Assembly: GCF_014195325.1 (NCBI RefSeq)
Contig: NZ_JACIBK010000003.1
Coordinates: 62,001-126,000, forward strand
DNA from: Rhizobium sp. BK650
GTDB taxonomy: Bacteria; Pseudomonadota; Alphaproteobacteria; Rhizobiales; Rhizobiaceae
DNA: 64,000 nt
Direction of reading: 5' to 3'
Numbering within the stretch: the stretch's first letter is position 1; each line of letters starts with the position of its first letter. Below, in pieces: positions 26,280 to 35,281 of the stretch. Position numbers and translations under genes: made by a program. Under the pieces are notes generated by a model. It saw only the letters and a program-made list of their open reading frames with translations. It made no database searches and was not told the DNA's origin.

Positions 26280-26714
26280 TCAGATCTTGGGCGGGCGATG
26301 AAGGGGTGGCAGTTCGCCGAGGATGCTCTGATCGTCGGCGAAATGGCGGATCGAAGAGATGATCGGTCCGCCGATCTCGTGCACTTGCCCGACGATGCCG
26401 AAGCCGCCGCAGAAATCCTTGCAGCATTGCTGCTTGGAAAGCTGTTCGTCGTCGCTTGGCGTCGAGCCGTGATCATGCTCGATGGAGGCATTCTGGACGA
26501 CGCCGTGATCGCCCGAGGCGGCATGATCCTCGCCTGACATGGCGTGGTGATCGTGCCCGCCTGCCGATATTGCCGGCGGCTGCAGATCGGGGAAAGCCGA
26601 ACCGTGCATGGCGGCATTGGCATTGGACAGCGTGTATCCCGCCAGCGATACGATGATCACCAGCCGCACGAAAAGGAGCAGTCTGCCCAGCGCGTTCAGA
26701 TACATTTCGCCCAT
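26280..26714 (-). CDS. His-rich protein, DUF2946-like, probably copper-related
   Basis: 144 residues. An N-terminal hydrophobic segment (LLLFVRLVIIVSLAGYTLS) is a signal or anchor, followed by a His/Asp/Gly-rich stretch (GGHDHHAMSGEDH, IEHDHGS) and a CCKDFCGGFG cysteine cluster. Such His/Met/Cys-rich exported proteins accompany copper operons and probably bind metal. It lies 64 bases upstream of the copper operon on the same strand, so it may be its first gene. Confidence 0.6.
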   Translation of the reverse strand: MGEMYLNALGRLLLFVRLVIIVSLAGYTLSNANAAMHGSAFPDLQPPAISAGGHDHHAMSGEDHAASGDHGVVQNASIEHDHGSTPSDDEQLSKQQCCKDFCGGFGIVGQVHEIGGPIISSIRHFADDQSILGELPPLHRPPKI

Positions 26715-26878
26715 AACTCCGGAGCTGCCATCGGGCCGCTCCGCTTCACTATCCTCTACAGGCCTTCCTATGATTCGTGATCCCCAGGAGGCCGTTCGGA
26801 TCTGCGTCTAGAGCTTCCCCCTACTGGAAGGTCAATATCCTTATCGCGCCCGATTGCGGTTTTCTCCGTGTCGGCGCT

Positions 26879-27376
26879 TCAAGCCGCGGTCTGGTCGTTG
26901 CGCGGCAGGATCATCCGGTCGAGTGTTGCGTCCCGCCTGATCAGCGTATGCCAGGCTGCAGCGGCGAAGTGGAGGGCGACCATCGCCAGGATGATATACG
27001 AGCCGACGACATGGAGCGGTGCTACCGAGAAGGTCAGGTAGCTGGCGACGAAGCCAAGCGTGGCCTGGGCGATGATGACGGCATAGAAGCCGAAGTGGAG
27101 GGCCTTTGCCGGCAGCTCCGAGGCCGCCGGCGATGCTGGCGGTGAGGGCGGGCGCATGATCCTCAGCAGGAGCCGTAAGCCCATGAAGGCCCCGATCGCC
27201 ATGCCCGTATAATTGTGGACCAGGTGCTGAAAGACATCGAAAGACGAGGGCTGCATGCCCAGGTGCACCGCATGGTGGATCCGCTCGATGCTGCCTCCCG
27301 TCAGGTATTGCACGGGCAGCAGCCCGGCGATCAGCCAGTGAAGGGCGATCTGGGAAGTCCTGTAACCGTCGCGCAT
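26879..27376 (-). CDS. Cytochrome b561-type membrane protein
   Basis: 165 residues with four transmembrane helices. Haem-ligand histidines fit the family: TSQIALHWLIAG in helix 1, FQHLVHNYTG in helix 2, HFGFYAVIIAQ and HVVGSYIILAMVALHFAAAAWH in helices 3 and 4. These diheme b-type proteins move electrons across or within the membrane. GGAGG precedes the ATG at 27376; longer frames are not supported. It sits upstream of the copper genes on the same strand and may supply or receive electrons there. Confidence 0.87.
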   Translation of the reverse strand: MRDGYRTSQIALHWLIAGLLPVQYLTGGSIERIHHAVHLGMQPSSFDVFQHLVHNYTGMAIGAFMGLRLLLRIMRPPSPPASPAASELPAKALHFGFYAVIIAQATLGFVASYLTFSVAPLHVVGSYIILAMVALHFAAAAWHTLIRRDATLDRMILPRNDQTAA

Positions 27377-27462
27377 CCGATCCTCCAAATGGGGTGGAGG
27401 ATGCCGTGTCTCGGTAAAGATTGGGTATCGGCAACGGAAACGCCCGCTTTCTCGTGGCACCG

Positions 27463-29415
27463 CTATGCGCTTTGGCTTGAATTGCTCTCCCCAACCAGCT
27501 CCCATAGATCCACCTTCTCAGCACGCCCCTTGAGCTGCACCAGACCCAGCGAACGCATTTCGAAACAGTCGCCGACCGCCTCGCGGATGGCGGCGCTGAC
27601 GAGGATCGAGGTGTCGTAATCCTTGTTCAATCCCTCCAGCCGCGAGGCGACGTTGATCGTGTCGCCCATGGCCGTGTACTGCTGGCGCGAAATCGCGCCG
27701 AAGCTGCCGACGACGGCGGGGCCGGTGTGGAGGCCGAAGCGGGTGACGAGTTCGGGGCGGCCATTCTGCCTGTTTTCCGCGTTCAGTTCGTCGACCGCCC
27801 CTTTCATCGCGAGCGCGCAGCGGCAGCCGTGCTCGGCATGATCAGCATCCTCGACGGGGGCATTCCACATGACGAAGATGGAGTCGCCGAGATATTGCAC
27901 GACGGTGCCGCCATGGCGTTCGGCTGTTGTGTTCAGGAGTTCGAAATAGGCTGACAGCGTATCGACCACTTCTTCGGGCGAATGCTGCTCTGATATGCTG
28001 GTGAAATCCCTGATATCGGTGAAGAGCACGGTCACATCCTGCCGTATGCCCCTGAAGACCGTTCTTCCCTCGGGATTAACGATGCGCCTTACGACTTCGC
28101 GCGGCACATAGAGGGCAAACTGGCTGATGGCGTGCCGGCTGGCCGCAAGCGCGGTCCCCAGCGTATTGATCTCGGTGATCCAGGAATGCGTCACGGGCTT
28201 GCCGCCGAAGTCGAGGTCGCCGATGCGGCGAGCCTCATCCGCAAGCCGATTGAGAGAGCGGCTGACCATGCGCGACAGCGTCACCGACGCGACGACGCCT
28301 GCGACCAGGAAGCCGCTCGCAACCAGCAGGTTGCGCACGAGCAGCCGGTTGGCTTCCGCCACCAGATCCTCCATTGGCACGATGATGGCCGCCGCACTTC
28401 CCTTGAACAGGCCGTCGACGCTAACAGGGGCGACCTGCACGAGATGGGTCTCGCCATCGAGCGAGATACGGGCAAGCCCGCCATTGGCGAAGGCCGGATC
28501 CTGCCTGAGCCCGTTCACGGTTTGAAGGCTCGTGTCGAAGCCGTTGGCCGTCGCCTCCATGGCACCGGCACGTCTCGACCAGATGTCGATGATCCTGTTC
28601 ATGATATCGGGGTCGGAATGGGCGACAAGATCGCCGCCGGCATCGACGATATAGCTGCGGGCGCGCGGCGAGATCGAGCGCGCATCGAGAAGACGGCTGA
28701 CGGTCTCCAGATGAATGTTGATGCCGACGATCACCTGGGCATTGTCCTTCATCGGTGCGGCGATCGTCAGCGTCGGAACCTTGAGCGTGCTGGTAATATA
28801 GGGGCCGACGGAAACCGGCATGCCATCCTGGACGGCCGCCTGGTACCAGGGGCGCTGGCGCGGATCGAAGGAGGAATATTCAACAGAGCGTTTCTCGATC
28901 AGGTTCGCCTTGCTGTCGAGAAACTCGAACATCGATATGGGATCGGCGCTGTCTCTTTTGGCGATCGTGCGGATGGCAAAAGCCGTGCCGTCGGGCGCTG
29001 CGAGGATGCGCCTGACATCCTGCCTTTCGGTGTTGATGAACTGCAGATAGGAGCCGTCGGGGTAGCCGGCATAGACGCTCGTGGCATCAGGCACGTTGTG
29101 CAGGACTTCCCGGAAGAATTCCTGTTTTGCCTTCATATCCTGCGGAGGCGGCGTCGAGATCTGCGGCAGGGCGGAGGCGAAGGCCACCGCTTCCACCCCG
29201 CCCTGCAGCGTATTGCGATATCCCTCGATCAGCAGCTGGCTCATCTCGCGCATCTGCCGGGCGCCGGCCTGCACCGCGGCATCGCTTCCATGCCGGAACG
29301 CCATCCAGATGATTGGCGTCGACGTGCAGAGCAGCGATGCTACGACCAGCACGCCGAGATGCACCCTCAGAGGTTTGGACCAGTGCACGCGCTTTCCCTC
29401 GAAAGGCGGACGCAT
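27463..29415 (-). CDS. Membrane-bound class III adenylate/guanylate cyclase with Cache sensor and HAMP
   Basis: 650 residues. Transmembrane helix 1 is at about 17-38, a double-Cache-like extracytoplasmic sensor at about 40-345 (DPRQRPWYQAAVQDG and VGPYITSTLKVPTLTIAAP are Cache signatures), and helix 2 at about 360-382, followed by HAMP (SRSLNRLADEARRIGDLDF). The cyclase domain from about 455 has VTVLFTDIRDFTSISEQHSPEE, QYLGDSIFVMWNAP and YTAMGDTINVASRLEGLNKDY. It couples an external small-molecule signal to cyclic nucleotide synthesis. Confidence 0.92.
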   Translation of the reverse strand: MRPPFEGKRVHWSKPLRVHLGVLVVASLLCTSTPIIWMAFRHGSDAAVQAGARQMREMSQLLIEGYRNTLQGGVEAVAFASALPQISTPPPQDMKAKQEFFREVLHNVPDATSVYAGYPDGSYLQFINTERQDVRRILAAPDGTAFAIRTIAKRDSADPISMFEFLDSKANLIEKRSVEYSSFDPRQRPWYQAAVQDGMPVSVGPYITSTLKVPTLTIAAPMKDNAQVIVGINIHLETVSRLLDARSISPRARSYIVDAGGDLVAHSDPDIMNRIIDIWSRRAGAMEATANGFDTSLQTVNGLRQDPAFANGGLARISLDGETHLVQVAPVSVDGLFKGSAAAIIVPMEDLVAEANRLLVRNLLVASGFLVAGVVASVTLSRMVSRSLNRLADEARRIGDLDFGGKPVTHSWITEINTLGTALAASRHAISQFALYVPREVVRRIVNPEGRTVFRGIRQDVTVLFTDIRDFTSISEQHSPEEVVDTLSAYFELLNTTAERHGGTVVQYLGDSIFVMWNAPVEDADHAEHGCRCALAMKGAVDELNAENRQNGRPELVTRFGLHTGPAVVGSFGAISRQQYTAMGDTINVASRLEGLNKDYDTSILVSAAIREAVGDCFEMRSLGLVQLKGRAEKVDLWELVGESNSSQSA

Positions 29416-29669
29416 TCAGCGCCAGCCATTTGCCCTGACTATCAGGGCTCCTCCAGCCGCGCAGGAACGGGTGTCGCCAATTCCCGCAGCTAACTGCTTT
29501 TTGAGGAGCTGCACAAGCCATGCTTGCGAGGCGCTCATGTGGGACGGGCTATCCGATAAGGCCGACGGGGTCAGGGCCTGATACAAGATTCTTCTGTGGT
29601 TGTTCTTGCGCATTACTCGCGCGGGGCGCGCAGCAATGCTAGAGAACGCCTGCCAACTGGGGTTACATC

Positions 29670-30005
29670 ATGAAAAAACTCATCCTCGCCGCGGCTCTTG
29701 CCGCAGCGCTTACCGCTTGCGCGAAAAGACCTGACGCCATCGTCCAGGCCGACATCCCGATGCAGGCCTATACCAATCTCAGCTGTCCGCAGCTTGCGCA
29801 GCTCCACACGACCGAAAAGAAGAAGCTCGACGACCTGTCGAAGCAGCAGATCTCCGCCGCCAACGGCGACGCCTTCGGTGTGTTCCTGGTGGGAGTGCCG
29901 ATCGGCAGTGTTGCCGGCGGGGATAAGGAAGGCGAGGTCGCGGTGTCGAAGGGCAAGGTTTCTGCGATGGAGAGCGCGGCGTTGTCGAAGGGGTGCAAGT
30001 TGTAG
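29670..30005 (+). CDS. Small lipoprotein
   Basis: 111 residues. MKKLILAAALAAALTAC is a lipoprotein signal with lipobox LTAC. The mature part is helical: MQAYTNLSCPQLAQLHTTEKKKLDDLSKQQ, then a Gly/Val-rich segment FGVFLVGVPIGSVAGGD that may insert in the membrane. This resembles small rhizobial lipoproteins of unknown role. It is divergent from the Cache cyclase, separated by 254 bases in which nothing else was seen. Confidence 0.7.
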   Translation: MKKLILAAALAAALTACAKRPDAIVQADIPMQAYTNLSCPQLAQLHTTEKKKLDDLSKQQISAANGDAFGVFLVGVPIGSVAGGDKEGEVAVSKGKVSAMESAALSKGCKL

Positions 30006-30058
30006 GCGAGGGGATGAGGCAGGAGGGGATGCTATCGGCGAGAGCACCGGCGTGCGGC

Positions 30059-30145
30059 CCTCTCCACCCTCATCTCTGTGCTTGTCACAGAGATCCAGCC
30101 ACCGCGCGTCTGCGCGGTGAATGAGTCATCTGAGGTGAGGGGTGT
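30059..30145. repeat. Rhizobial RIME-like intergenic repeat
   Basis: Contains the inverted arms ATCTCTGTG...CACAGAGAT and ACCGCGCG...CGCGCGGT-type stem, the same architecture as the elements at 5793-5961 and 60796-61013. The rest of 30006-30336 is AT-richer with no gene recognised. Confidence 0.6.
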
Positions 30146-30336
30146 CGCAAGCCCAAAGCTTCCGGCAGATGCCGGACGGAACTGCGTATTTACGATGTGG
30201 AGTCCCATGAGATGATGATGGGATGGTAGTACTATAGCAGCAATCAACCCCATGCGGACCCAGCAACGCGCTGCGAATTGAGTTTTCTTCCAAGGCAAGT
30301 CAAAGAATTGAGCAGCATCGCCGAGCGGATAGGAAC

Positions 30337-30900
30337 ATGTTTTTATCCAGTGCACCTTGGACCATAGGCCCACTTCCAATCATCGCGACCTTGTGGGCGG
30401 GATACGTGCTCGCCGCCGCAATTTTGTCCCGTCAGAGCGTCAACACAAAAGTAGTGGTATCAACGTTCGCGTTTTTTGTGGGACTAGTCCCGCTCGCGTC
30501 TCAGCTGTGGATTGTGGGCAATTTCGGTCTGGTCCTCGTCGTGAATCAATTTCTCATTGCGGTCGCCTTCGTTTCATCGCTCATTTTTATCAACATACAA
30601 AGTTCAAATCCCCAGAAAGTTCTAATAAAGGATCTCGATATCAATGATATATCAAAGAAAACCTTATTTATACTTGTTGTCCTCGGTTTAATTGACTTCC
30701 TGTTTATTTATTTTCGCCCGACGGAGCGCTGTAACGCGGGACGTTGCGCTCTATTGGAGATGTTAATTGGAAGCAGAAGCTCGATATTCGGAAGCCTGTA
30801 TTTTGCTGATATTTTTGGTAGCTCTGCGACTGCTTTGGCTTTGGTCGGATTTTACGCAATATTAGTGAATCTCATTCGCCGAAGCCGGCAAAGGCGCTAG
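30337..30900 (+). CDS. Membrane protein of unknown function
   Basis: 187 residues with about five hydrophobic segments (around 12-30, 37-57, 62-85, 105-125, 150-175). AGGAAC precedes the ATG. Codon use is AT-rich for this genome (many ATA, TTA, AAA codons in 30590-30720), which marks it as probably acquired. No family is recognised. Confidence 0.55.
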   Translation: MFLSSAPWTIGPLPIIATLWAGYVLAAAILSRQSVNTKVVVSTFAFFVGLVPLASQLWIVGNFGLVLVVNQFLIAVAFVSSLIFINIQSSNPQKVLIKDLDINDISKKTLFILVVLGLIDFLFIYFRPTERCNAGRCALLEMLIGSRSSIFGSLYFADIFGSSATALALVGFYAILVNLIRRSRQRR

Positions 30901-31124
30901 CCGTGCAAAGCTTGGTTTCCACGGCCACAGCGATTTAACCGATAAGTCGCTGCAACTGCTGTGCTTGAGCCTCGTTACGAAGCAGATGATGATGGGGGAT
31001 CGGCCTCAACTCGCCGGTTTGACCTTTTTCGGACTTTTGCAACCTCTGCTGCACCGCACGATTTACGTGTAAATCACAACCTGATACCGCTGCCTCTGGG
31101 TTGATATTCCGGGGGCGGAGTTAA

Positions 31125-31451
31125 ATGGATACTGAGCATCTGTTCGAAGAACAGCAGCAATTTCACAGCGTTGATGATCTGATGCAAAAGGCAGCCGCCA
31201 ATAAGGGCGAACTTTCTGGCATTGCCATCTCAGAGGATAAGGTCGTCAAAGAGGCAGAAGCGCTAGGCCTAATCAAAGTTCGCGAGGCAGACGGGTGGTC
31301 GATGCATGATACCGTTCATCTGACACCGCGTTCGCGGCTGAACGCTGGCCTGCCGCCGATAGTTCGCCGGCCATCCGCTGCATCCGTTGTACTGCATACG
31401 ATTGCAGCTTTTGCTATGAGGGTCTTCGGTAAAAGCCGCACGAACTCTTAA
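31125..31451 (+). CDS. Uncharacterised small protein, paralogue 1 (pairs with 38556-38888)
   Basis: 108 residues. The acidic N-terminus MDTEHLFEEQQQFHSVDDLM leads to a conserved centre GELSGIAISEDKVVKEA and a C-terminus PIVRRPSAASVVLHTIAAF that is hydrophobic to amphipathic. It aligns along its whole length with the gene at 38556, sharing LFEE, ELSG.AIS.DK.V, DGWS and PIVRR.S. About 110 upstream bases are also conserved between the two. No known family is recognised. Confidence 0.65.
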   Translation: MDTEHLFEEQQQFHSVDDLMQKAAANKGELSGIAISEDKVVKEAEALGLIKVREADGWSMHDTVHLTPRSRLNAGLPPIVRRPSAASVVLHTIAAFAMRVFGKSRTNS

Positions 31452-31616
31452 TGTCGGACGACGGTTGTCTCGCTGAGTTAACGCGTCTCGTCGTCACGGC
31501 GTCACGGCGTACAGGACCTTGAAGCAGCTCCATCTGTTCAGATGGCATGTCCGTCCCCACTTGATACCGGCAGTTCCTCTCGCGTGCCACCGCCAGAGAC
31601 GCGTAGTCGCCTCCTT

Positions 31617-32411
31617 CTAATACACCGCACCCGGATCGCCATGCGTCAGGTACACCGGCTTGCCCTCTCCAAAACGGCACGAGCCCGGATGAATCTCCGA
31701 CACCTGCAGCACGGCAACATCTCCCGATGGCTTGATGTGAAGGGCCGACAGGGTGTTTGTCGCGAAGGCGCCGGTGTCGATCGCGATCCGGTTCGGGAAA
31801 ATTTCGACGTGTTCGCTTGCCGTAATCGTATGGCCGTGGACGACCATTTTTCCGAAGGATTCCGGCGAGTTGAGGAACTCGCCGCGGATCCACATCAGCG
31901 AATGAGAATCCTGCTCGTTCAGGGGAATGCCGGGCTTGAGACCGGCATGGACGAGGATGTGCCGGTCGAGTTCGACATAGCGCTCCGCATCGCGCAGGCA
32001 GGCCAGGTGCTCCTCGTTCATCCTACGCCGGATCTCGGCCGGGGTGATGGCTGCTCCCATGGGGAGGCCGTAGGAGAGCATCGTCTCGCCGCCGCCGAGA
32101 TCCATCCAGTGTGCGGCGAGGCTCACCTGGGTGGCCGGGTCGGGCTCGCCAAGCAATCGAAGGGGTATCGCGTCGTGGTTGCCGCGGATCAGTTTCGATC
32201 CGGGAACCTCCCGCAACGTCCTGATGACGAGATCCATCGCCGCGCGGCTCTCCGGCCCCCGGTCCATGATATCGCCGAGGAAGACGATCCGATGGCTGAT
32301 TCCCTCCTGGCGCGCCTTGCCCGCGATACCCGTCAGCATCTCGCCGAGCAGGTCGGCGCGGCCATGCACATCGCCAATGGCGAACGTATGGAGAGAACCG
32401 TCTTCGGTCAT
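31617..32411 (-). CDS. PPP-type metallophosphoesterase (serine/threonine phosphatase-like)
   Basis: 264 residues with the complete PPP signature: FAIGDVHGRADLLGEML, FLGDIMDRGPESRAAMDL and LIRGNHDAIPLR, plus later histidines HAGLKPG and VVHGHTIT that complete the dinuclear metal site. Related to bacterial PrpA/bis(5'-nucleosyl)-tetraphosphatase-like enzymes; it would dephosphorylate proteins or nucleotides. GGAGGTGTCG stands before the ATG at 32411. The longer frame to 32531 adds an unsupported 40 residues. Confidence 0.9.
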   Translation of the reverse strand: MTEDGSLHTFAIGDVHGRADLLGEMLTGIAGKARQEGISHRIVFLGDIMDRGPESRAAMDLVIRTLREVPGSKLIRGNHDAIPLRLLGEPDPATQVSLAAHWMDLGGGETMLSYGLPMGAAITPAEIRRRMNEEHLACLRDAERYVELDRHILVHAGLKPGIPLNEQDSHSLMWIRGEFLNSPESFGKMVVHGHTITASEHVEIFPNRIAIDTGAFATNTLSALHIKPSGDVAVLQVSEIHPGSCRFGEGKPVYLTHGDPGAVY

Positions 32412-32636
32412 CGACACCTCCGTTTTGACTCCCGCTATGGGATGAAGTCTTACCAGATTTTCCGGGCATCTACCGGCGCCGAAACGCATTTGCTTCCTGT
32501 TTTTCGGCCAAGGCAGCGGCCATTTGCGCACGCAAATGTGAGGAGGCGCAGCGGCCTTGGCTGAGGATAAGACATAGAAATGCTTGACTATATCGGCAGG
32601 AATGTTTCCTTTGTGCGACGCAACATAGGAGCCACA

Positions 32637-32897
32637 ATGGAACTCTCGTCAAAGCTCGTGAAATCCGTTGCCTACGACCCGTCGACCGGCGTGCTCGACA
32701 TCGAGATCCGCCTCAAGGGACATCGCCGTTATTTCAATGTCCCGCCGGTCGTGTATGAAAACCTGATCACGGCGAGCTCGCCCGGCTGGTATTATACGCG
32801 CCACATCCGCGATGCATATCCGCGCTCGGCCGAAGGCGCCGACGGCCGCCTCGGGGCATTCAAGGCAATTCTCGGCCGTCGCGACCAGCTTTCCTGA
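32637..32897 (+). CDS. KTSC domain protein
   Basis: 86 residues forming a single KTSC domain: SSKLVKSVAYDPSTGVLDI, YFNVPPVVYENLITASSPG and YYTRHIRDAYP. KTSC domains occur alone or beside tRNA-synthetase and RNA-related domains, and nucleic acid binding has been suggested. AGGAG lies before the ATG at 32637. Divergent from the phosphoesterase. Confidence 0.85.
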   Translation: MELSSKLVKSVAYDPSTGVLDIEIRLKGHRRYFNVPPVVYENLITASSPGWYYTRHIRDAYPRSAEGADGRLGAFKAILGRRDQLS

Positions 32898-33052
32898 ATG
32901 CGGCGGGACGGCGGACGGCATTCGGGAGAAGCCGGCGTCGCCGTTGCCATTATCTGCGACGGCATGTTTGTCGCCGAGAAAGTTTTTCTGCCCGAAATTG
33001 ACTTCCGTTGCGTTGCGAATAGAAGCCAGTCTGGGTGCTCGGAGGGGATATC

Positions 33053-33571
33053 TTGGCTCGTCGTTTCAGATCCGGCCTGTTGGCCGCAAGTCTCATGATC
33101 GTGTCTGCAGGCTTGGCCGCAGCAGAGGAGATGCCGGCGTTCTGGAAGAAATCCATGACCGCCGATCCGGCAACGAACCACTATGTCGCCGAGGCGATGA
33201 AGCCGCTCGACAATCCGGATGCGCAGAAATTGCGGGTGGTGAAGCTCGCCGATACGCTCGCCACTCTCTGCAGCGGGACGGCGCTCGACAAAAAGGCGCT
33301 CTACGCCTTCATGACCGAGACCCGCTTTGCCGACATCAAGGGCAAGGCCTATAACGAGGCCGCCTTCCTCGCCGACAGCACCTTCCGCTATTTCGACTAT
33401 CGCGCGCTTGCCCATCTCTGCGCCGGAAGCGCTTATCTATTCGGCCCGGACGGGCATCTTGCGCCGGGATTGCTGAAGACCGGTAAAGCCGGCAAGGGAA
33501 GCAGACCGAAGATGAGCTACGATTCCGAAAACCCCTTCGTTTCCCTGCCGCCGCTGGCGCGGAAATCTTGA
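33053..33571 (+). CDS. Secreted protein of unknown function
   Basis: A TTG start at 33053 with GGAGGGG six bases upstream gives 172 residues with a signal peptide (RFRSGLLAASLMIVSAGLAAA). The mature part is mainly helical (ATNHYVAEAMKPLDNPDAQKL, LADTLATLCSGTALDKKAL) with two cysteines (LCSG, LCAG). No family is recognised. Confidence 0.6.
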   Translation: MARRFRSGLLAASLMIVSAGLAAAEEMPAFWKKSMTADPATNHYVAEAMKPLDNPDAQKLRVVKLADTLATLCSGTALDKKALYAFMTETRFADIKGKAYNEAAFLADSTFRYFDYRALAHLCAGSAYLFGPDGHLAPGLLKTGKAGKGSRPKMSYDSENPFVSLPPLARKS

Positions 33572-33626
33572 CCGGAGCGCGAGGCGGATGCCTTGCGCGC
33601 CGCGGCAAATTTAGACAGCATCTCGC

Positions 33627-34133
33627 ATGCCGACTCTCAAACAGCTCTCCATTGCCCTAGGCCTTCTCACCAGCGACCGGTCTCCGGTTCCCAATGAGGA
33701 CGGCTGGGTAAACTATGTCTGGCGCGTTCAGCCGGCGCAGCAATGCCTCGATCTCGAGAAGGGCTATTGCAAACTCGTCGAGGGCAAATGGGACTGGAAG
33801 CGGCCGCAATATTACTCGTTTTCATTCCGCACGGACCCGCAGGCCAATTCCGTCATATCCCGCGTCTCGTTGCGAAACGAAGACCCTGATGATGACGATC
33901 AGGTCTGCATCGTCGCAAGTTTCCTCGATGGCGCCGGGGAGGAGATCGGTATTTTCTATGCCAATTGGCGCGCGCTGCCAGGCCGCTCCTATTCCCGCGA
34001 GGTACCGATCTGGCTGAGCAGGAATGTCGGCGAGATCGCGACCGTGGCCGTCGGCACGAAGCAATGCGATGTGAAGGCCAACCTGGACGCGCAGAATTTC
34101 AGCAGGATCCGGCTCGCGCTGAACCAGCGCTGA
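33627..34133 (+). CDS. Uncharacterised soluble protein
   Basis: 168 residues without signal or membrane segments; beta-rich with paired aromatic/charged strands (YYSFSFRTDPQANSVISRVSL, QVCIVASFLDGAGEEIGIFY). Cysteines occur at QQCLDLEKGYC and KQCDV. No family is recognised. It follows the secreted protein gene by 55 bases and may share its transcript. Confidence 0.55.
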   Translation: MPTLKQLSIALGLLTSDRSPVPNEDGWVNYVWRVQPAQQCLDLEKGYCKLVEGKWDWKRPQYYSFSFRTDPQANSVISRVSLRNEDPDDDDQVCIVASFLDGAGEEIGIFYANWRALPGRSYSREVPIWLSRNVGEIATVAVGTKQCDVKANLDAQNFSRIRLALNQR

Positions 34134-34162
34134 CAGCGGGGGCTCTCAGGCTTTCAGCAGTC

Positions 34163-34369
34163 CTATTGAAAATTGCCGTCTGATGGCGGCGGCGGAAGCA
34201 CATAGCGGGGGCCGCCGATCCTGCCGCCTTTTTTGACGCCGATCGTTCCTGTCGGGCGCGGGTCCGCCGGCTCATTGCGGAATGACGACACGATTATGAA
34301 AATCCCCACCGCAAGCGCAATGAGCGGCGGCGCAACGAACAGGATCAAGATGTAATGCAGTGGTTTCAT
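34163..34369 (-). CDS. Small single-span membrane protein
   Basis: 68 residues: one hydrophobic helix (LHYILILFVAPPLIALAVGIFIIV, about 4-27) and a Pro/Gly-rich polar tail. It resembles many small rhizobial membrane proteins of unknown role. No strong ribosome binding site was seen. Confidence 0.5.
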   Translation of the reverse strand: MKPLHYILILFVAPPLIALAVGIFIIVSSFRNEPADPRPTGTIGVKKGGRIGGPRYVLPPPPSDGNFQ

Positions 34370-34735
34370 CTGGTGTCATAAGCAGGTGAGTTTCTCACCT
34401 GAGCAGCGCTTTCTGCAGTCGTTGCAATCCGCAAGTTCCAGCGGCTTTCCTGTGTCCGCTCTCACTTACCCTGCCGATGCTGCAAAGTCGGCAGGAGACG
34501 AACCTTGATCTTCCTGTCATCCTACTCCGGCTTGTCATCAAAAGATATAACGATCGTCACATACCACAAACGGATGGCGGGTTAGTATTACAGCTAAAGA
34601 ATTCCTCTGGAGTAACTATTATGGGTAATTTGTCAGGATAAGCGTCATCGGTAACTATGGTGCCTGCCTGAGTGTCGCATACCGCAGGCGAGCAATAGTC
34701 GTTAACATCGGGAATAATTCTATTTGGACGCCACA
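34370..34735. other. AT-richer intergenic stretch
   Basis: 366 bases between divergent small genes, with clearly lower GC in 34530-34720. No ORF, terminator hairpin or repeat family member could be supported. Confidence 0.4.
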
Positions 34736-35029
34736 ATGACCTGGACTTCCTTCGAGTGTAAGAAGGTACGGAAAGTAAAGTACCACGCGCGCGAGCGAAC
34801 GCTCGATATCCTCTACGCCGATGGCGGCAGCGGCCAGGCCAGCGGCATCACGATATCCCGATACGAACAGCTGGTCTCCACGCGGCCCGAAGACCGGGAC
34901 ATCTTCTTCCTGAATATCATCGAGCCCTATGTCACCGCGCGCCAGCAGCCTCCGCGGTCTCCAGCCACGGTGCTCAAGTTCATTGCTGCGGCGCTGTTGC
35001 TGGCGGTATTATTGTGGTTTCTTTTCTAG
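34736..35029 (+). CDS. KTSC-like protein with C-terminal membrane anchor
   Basis: 97 residues. The N-terminal segment KKVRKVKYHARERTLDILYA has the pattern of a KTSC-type beta sheet; the C-terminus VLKFIAAALLLAVLLWFLF is a tail anchor. The sequence before the ATG (GGACGCCACA) is almost the same as that before the KTSC gene at 32637 (GGAGCCACA), suggesting shared ancestry. TTG at 34724 is an alternative start. Confidence 0.5.
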   Translation: MTWTSFECKKVRKVKYHARERTLDILYADGGSGQASGITISRYEQLVSTRPEDRDIFFLNIIEPYVTARQQPPRSPATVLKFIAAALLLAVLLWFLF

Positions 35030-35281
35030 CGCGTTTCCATTTTTCTCGGGCCGGCCGAAGCTCTATCTCTTTGTTTTCATAGGGCTTCTGTCTCAAAGTC
35101 ACTTCGTATTTTTGCCGGAATTGTTCTTTTTATCGGCGCCATCACAATCGGGGCAAAATCCCCACGCTAAACTGCGTCGCGCAAACGGGCGCCCGTGGTT
35201 TGGCGCTCACGGCATGCGGAAAACAACAAGCGTGGCCGGCGAATCCCGATCGTCCGTCACGCTTTGGCAGAGAGGCTCGAA

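Noticed and set aside
34370..34735. AT-rich gap as a small RNA or attachment site
   Set aside because: No terminator, no conserved copy in the window and no direct repeat could be found.
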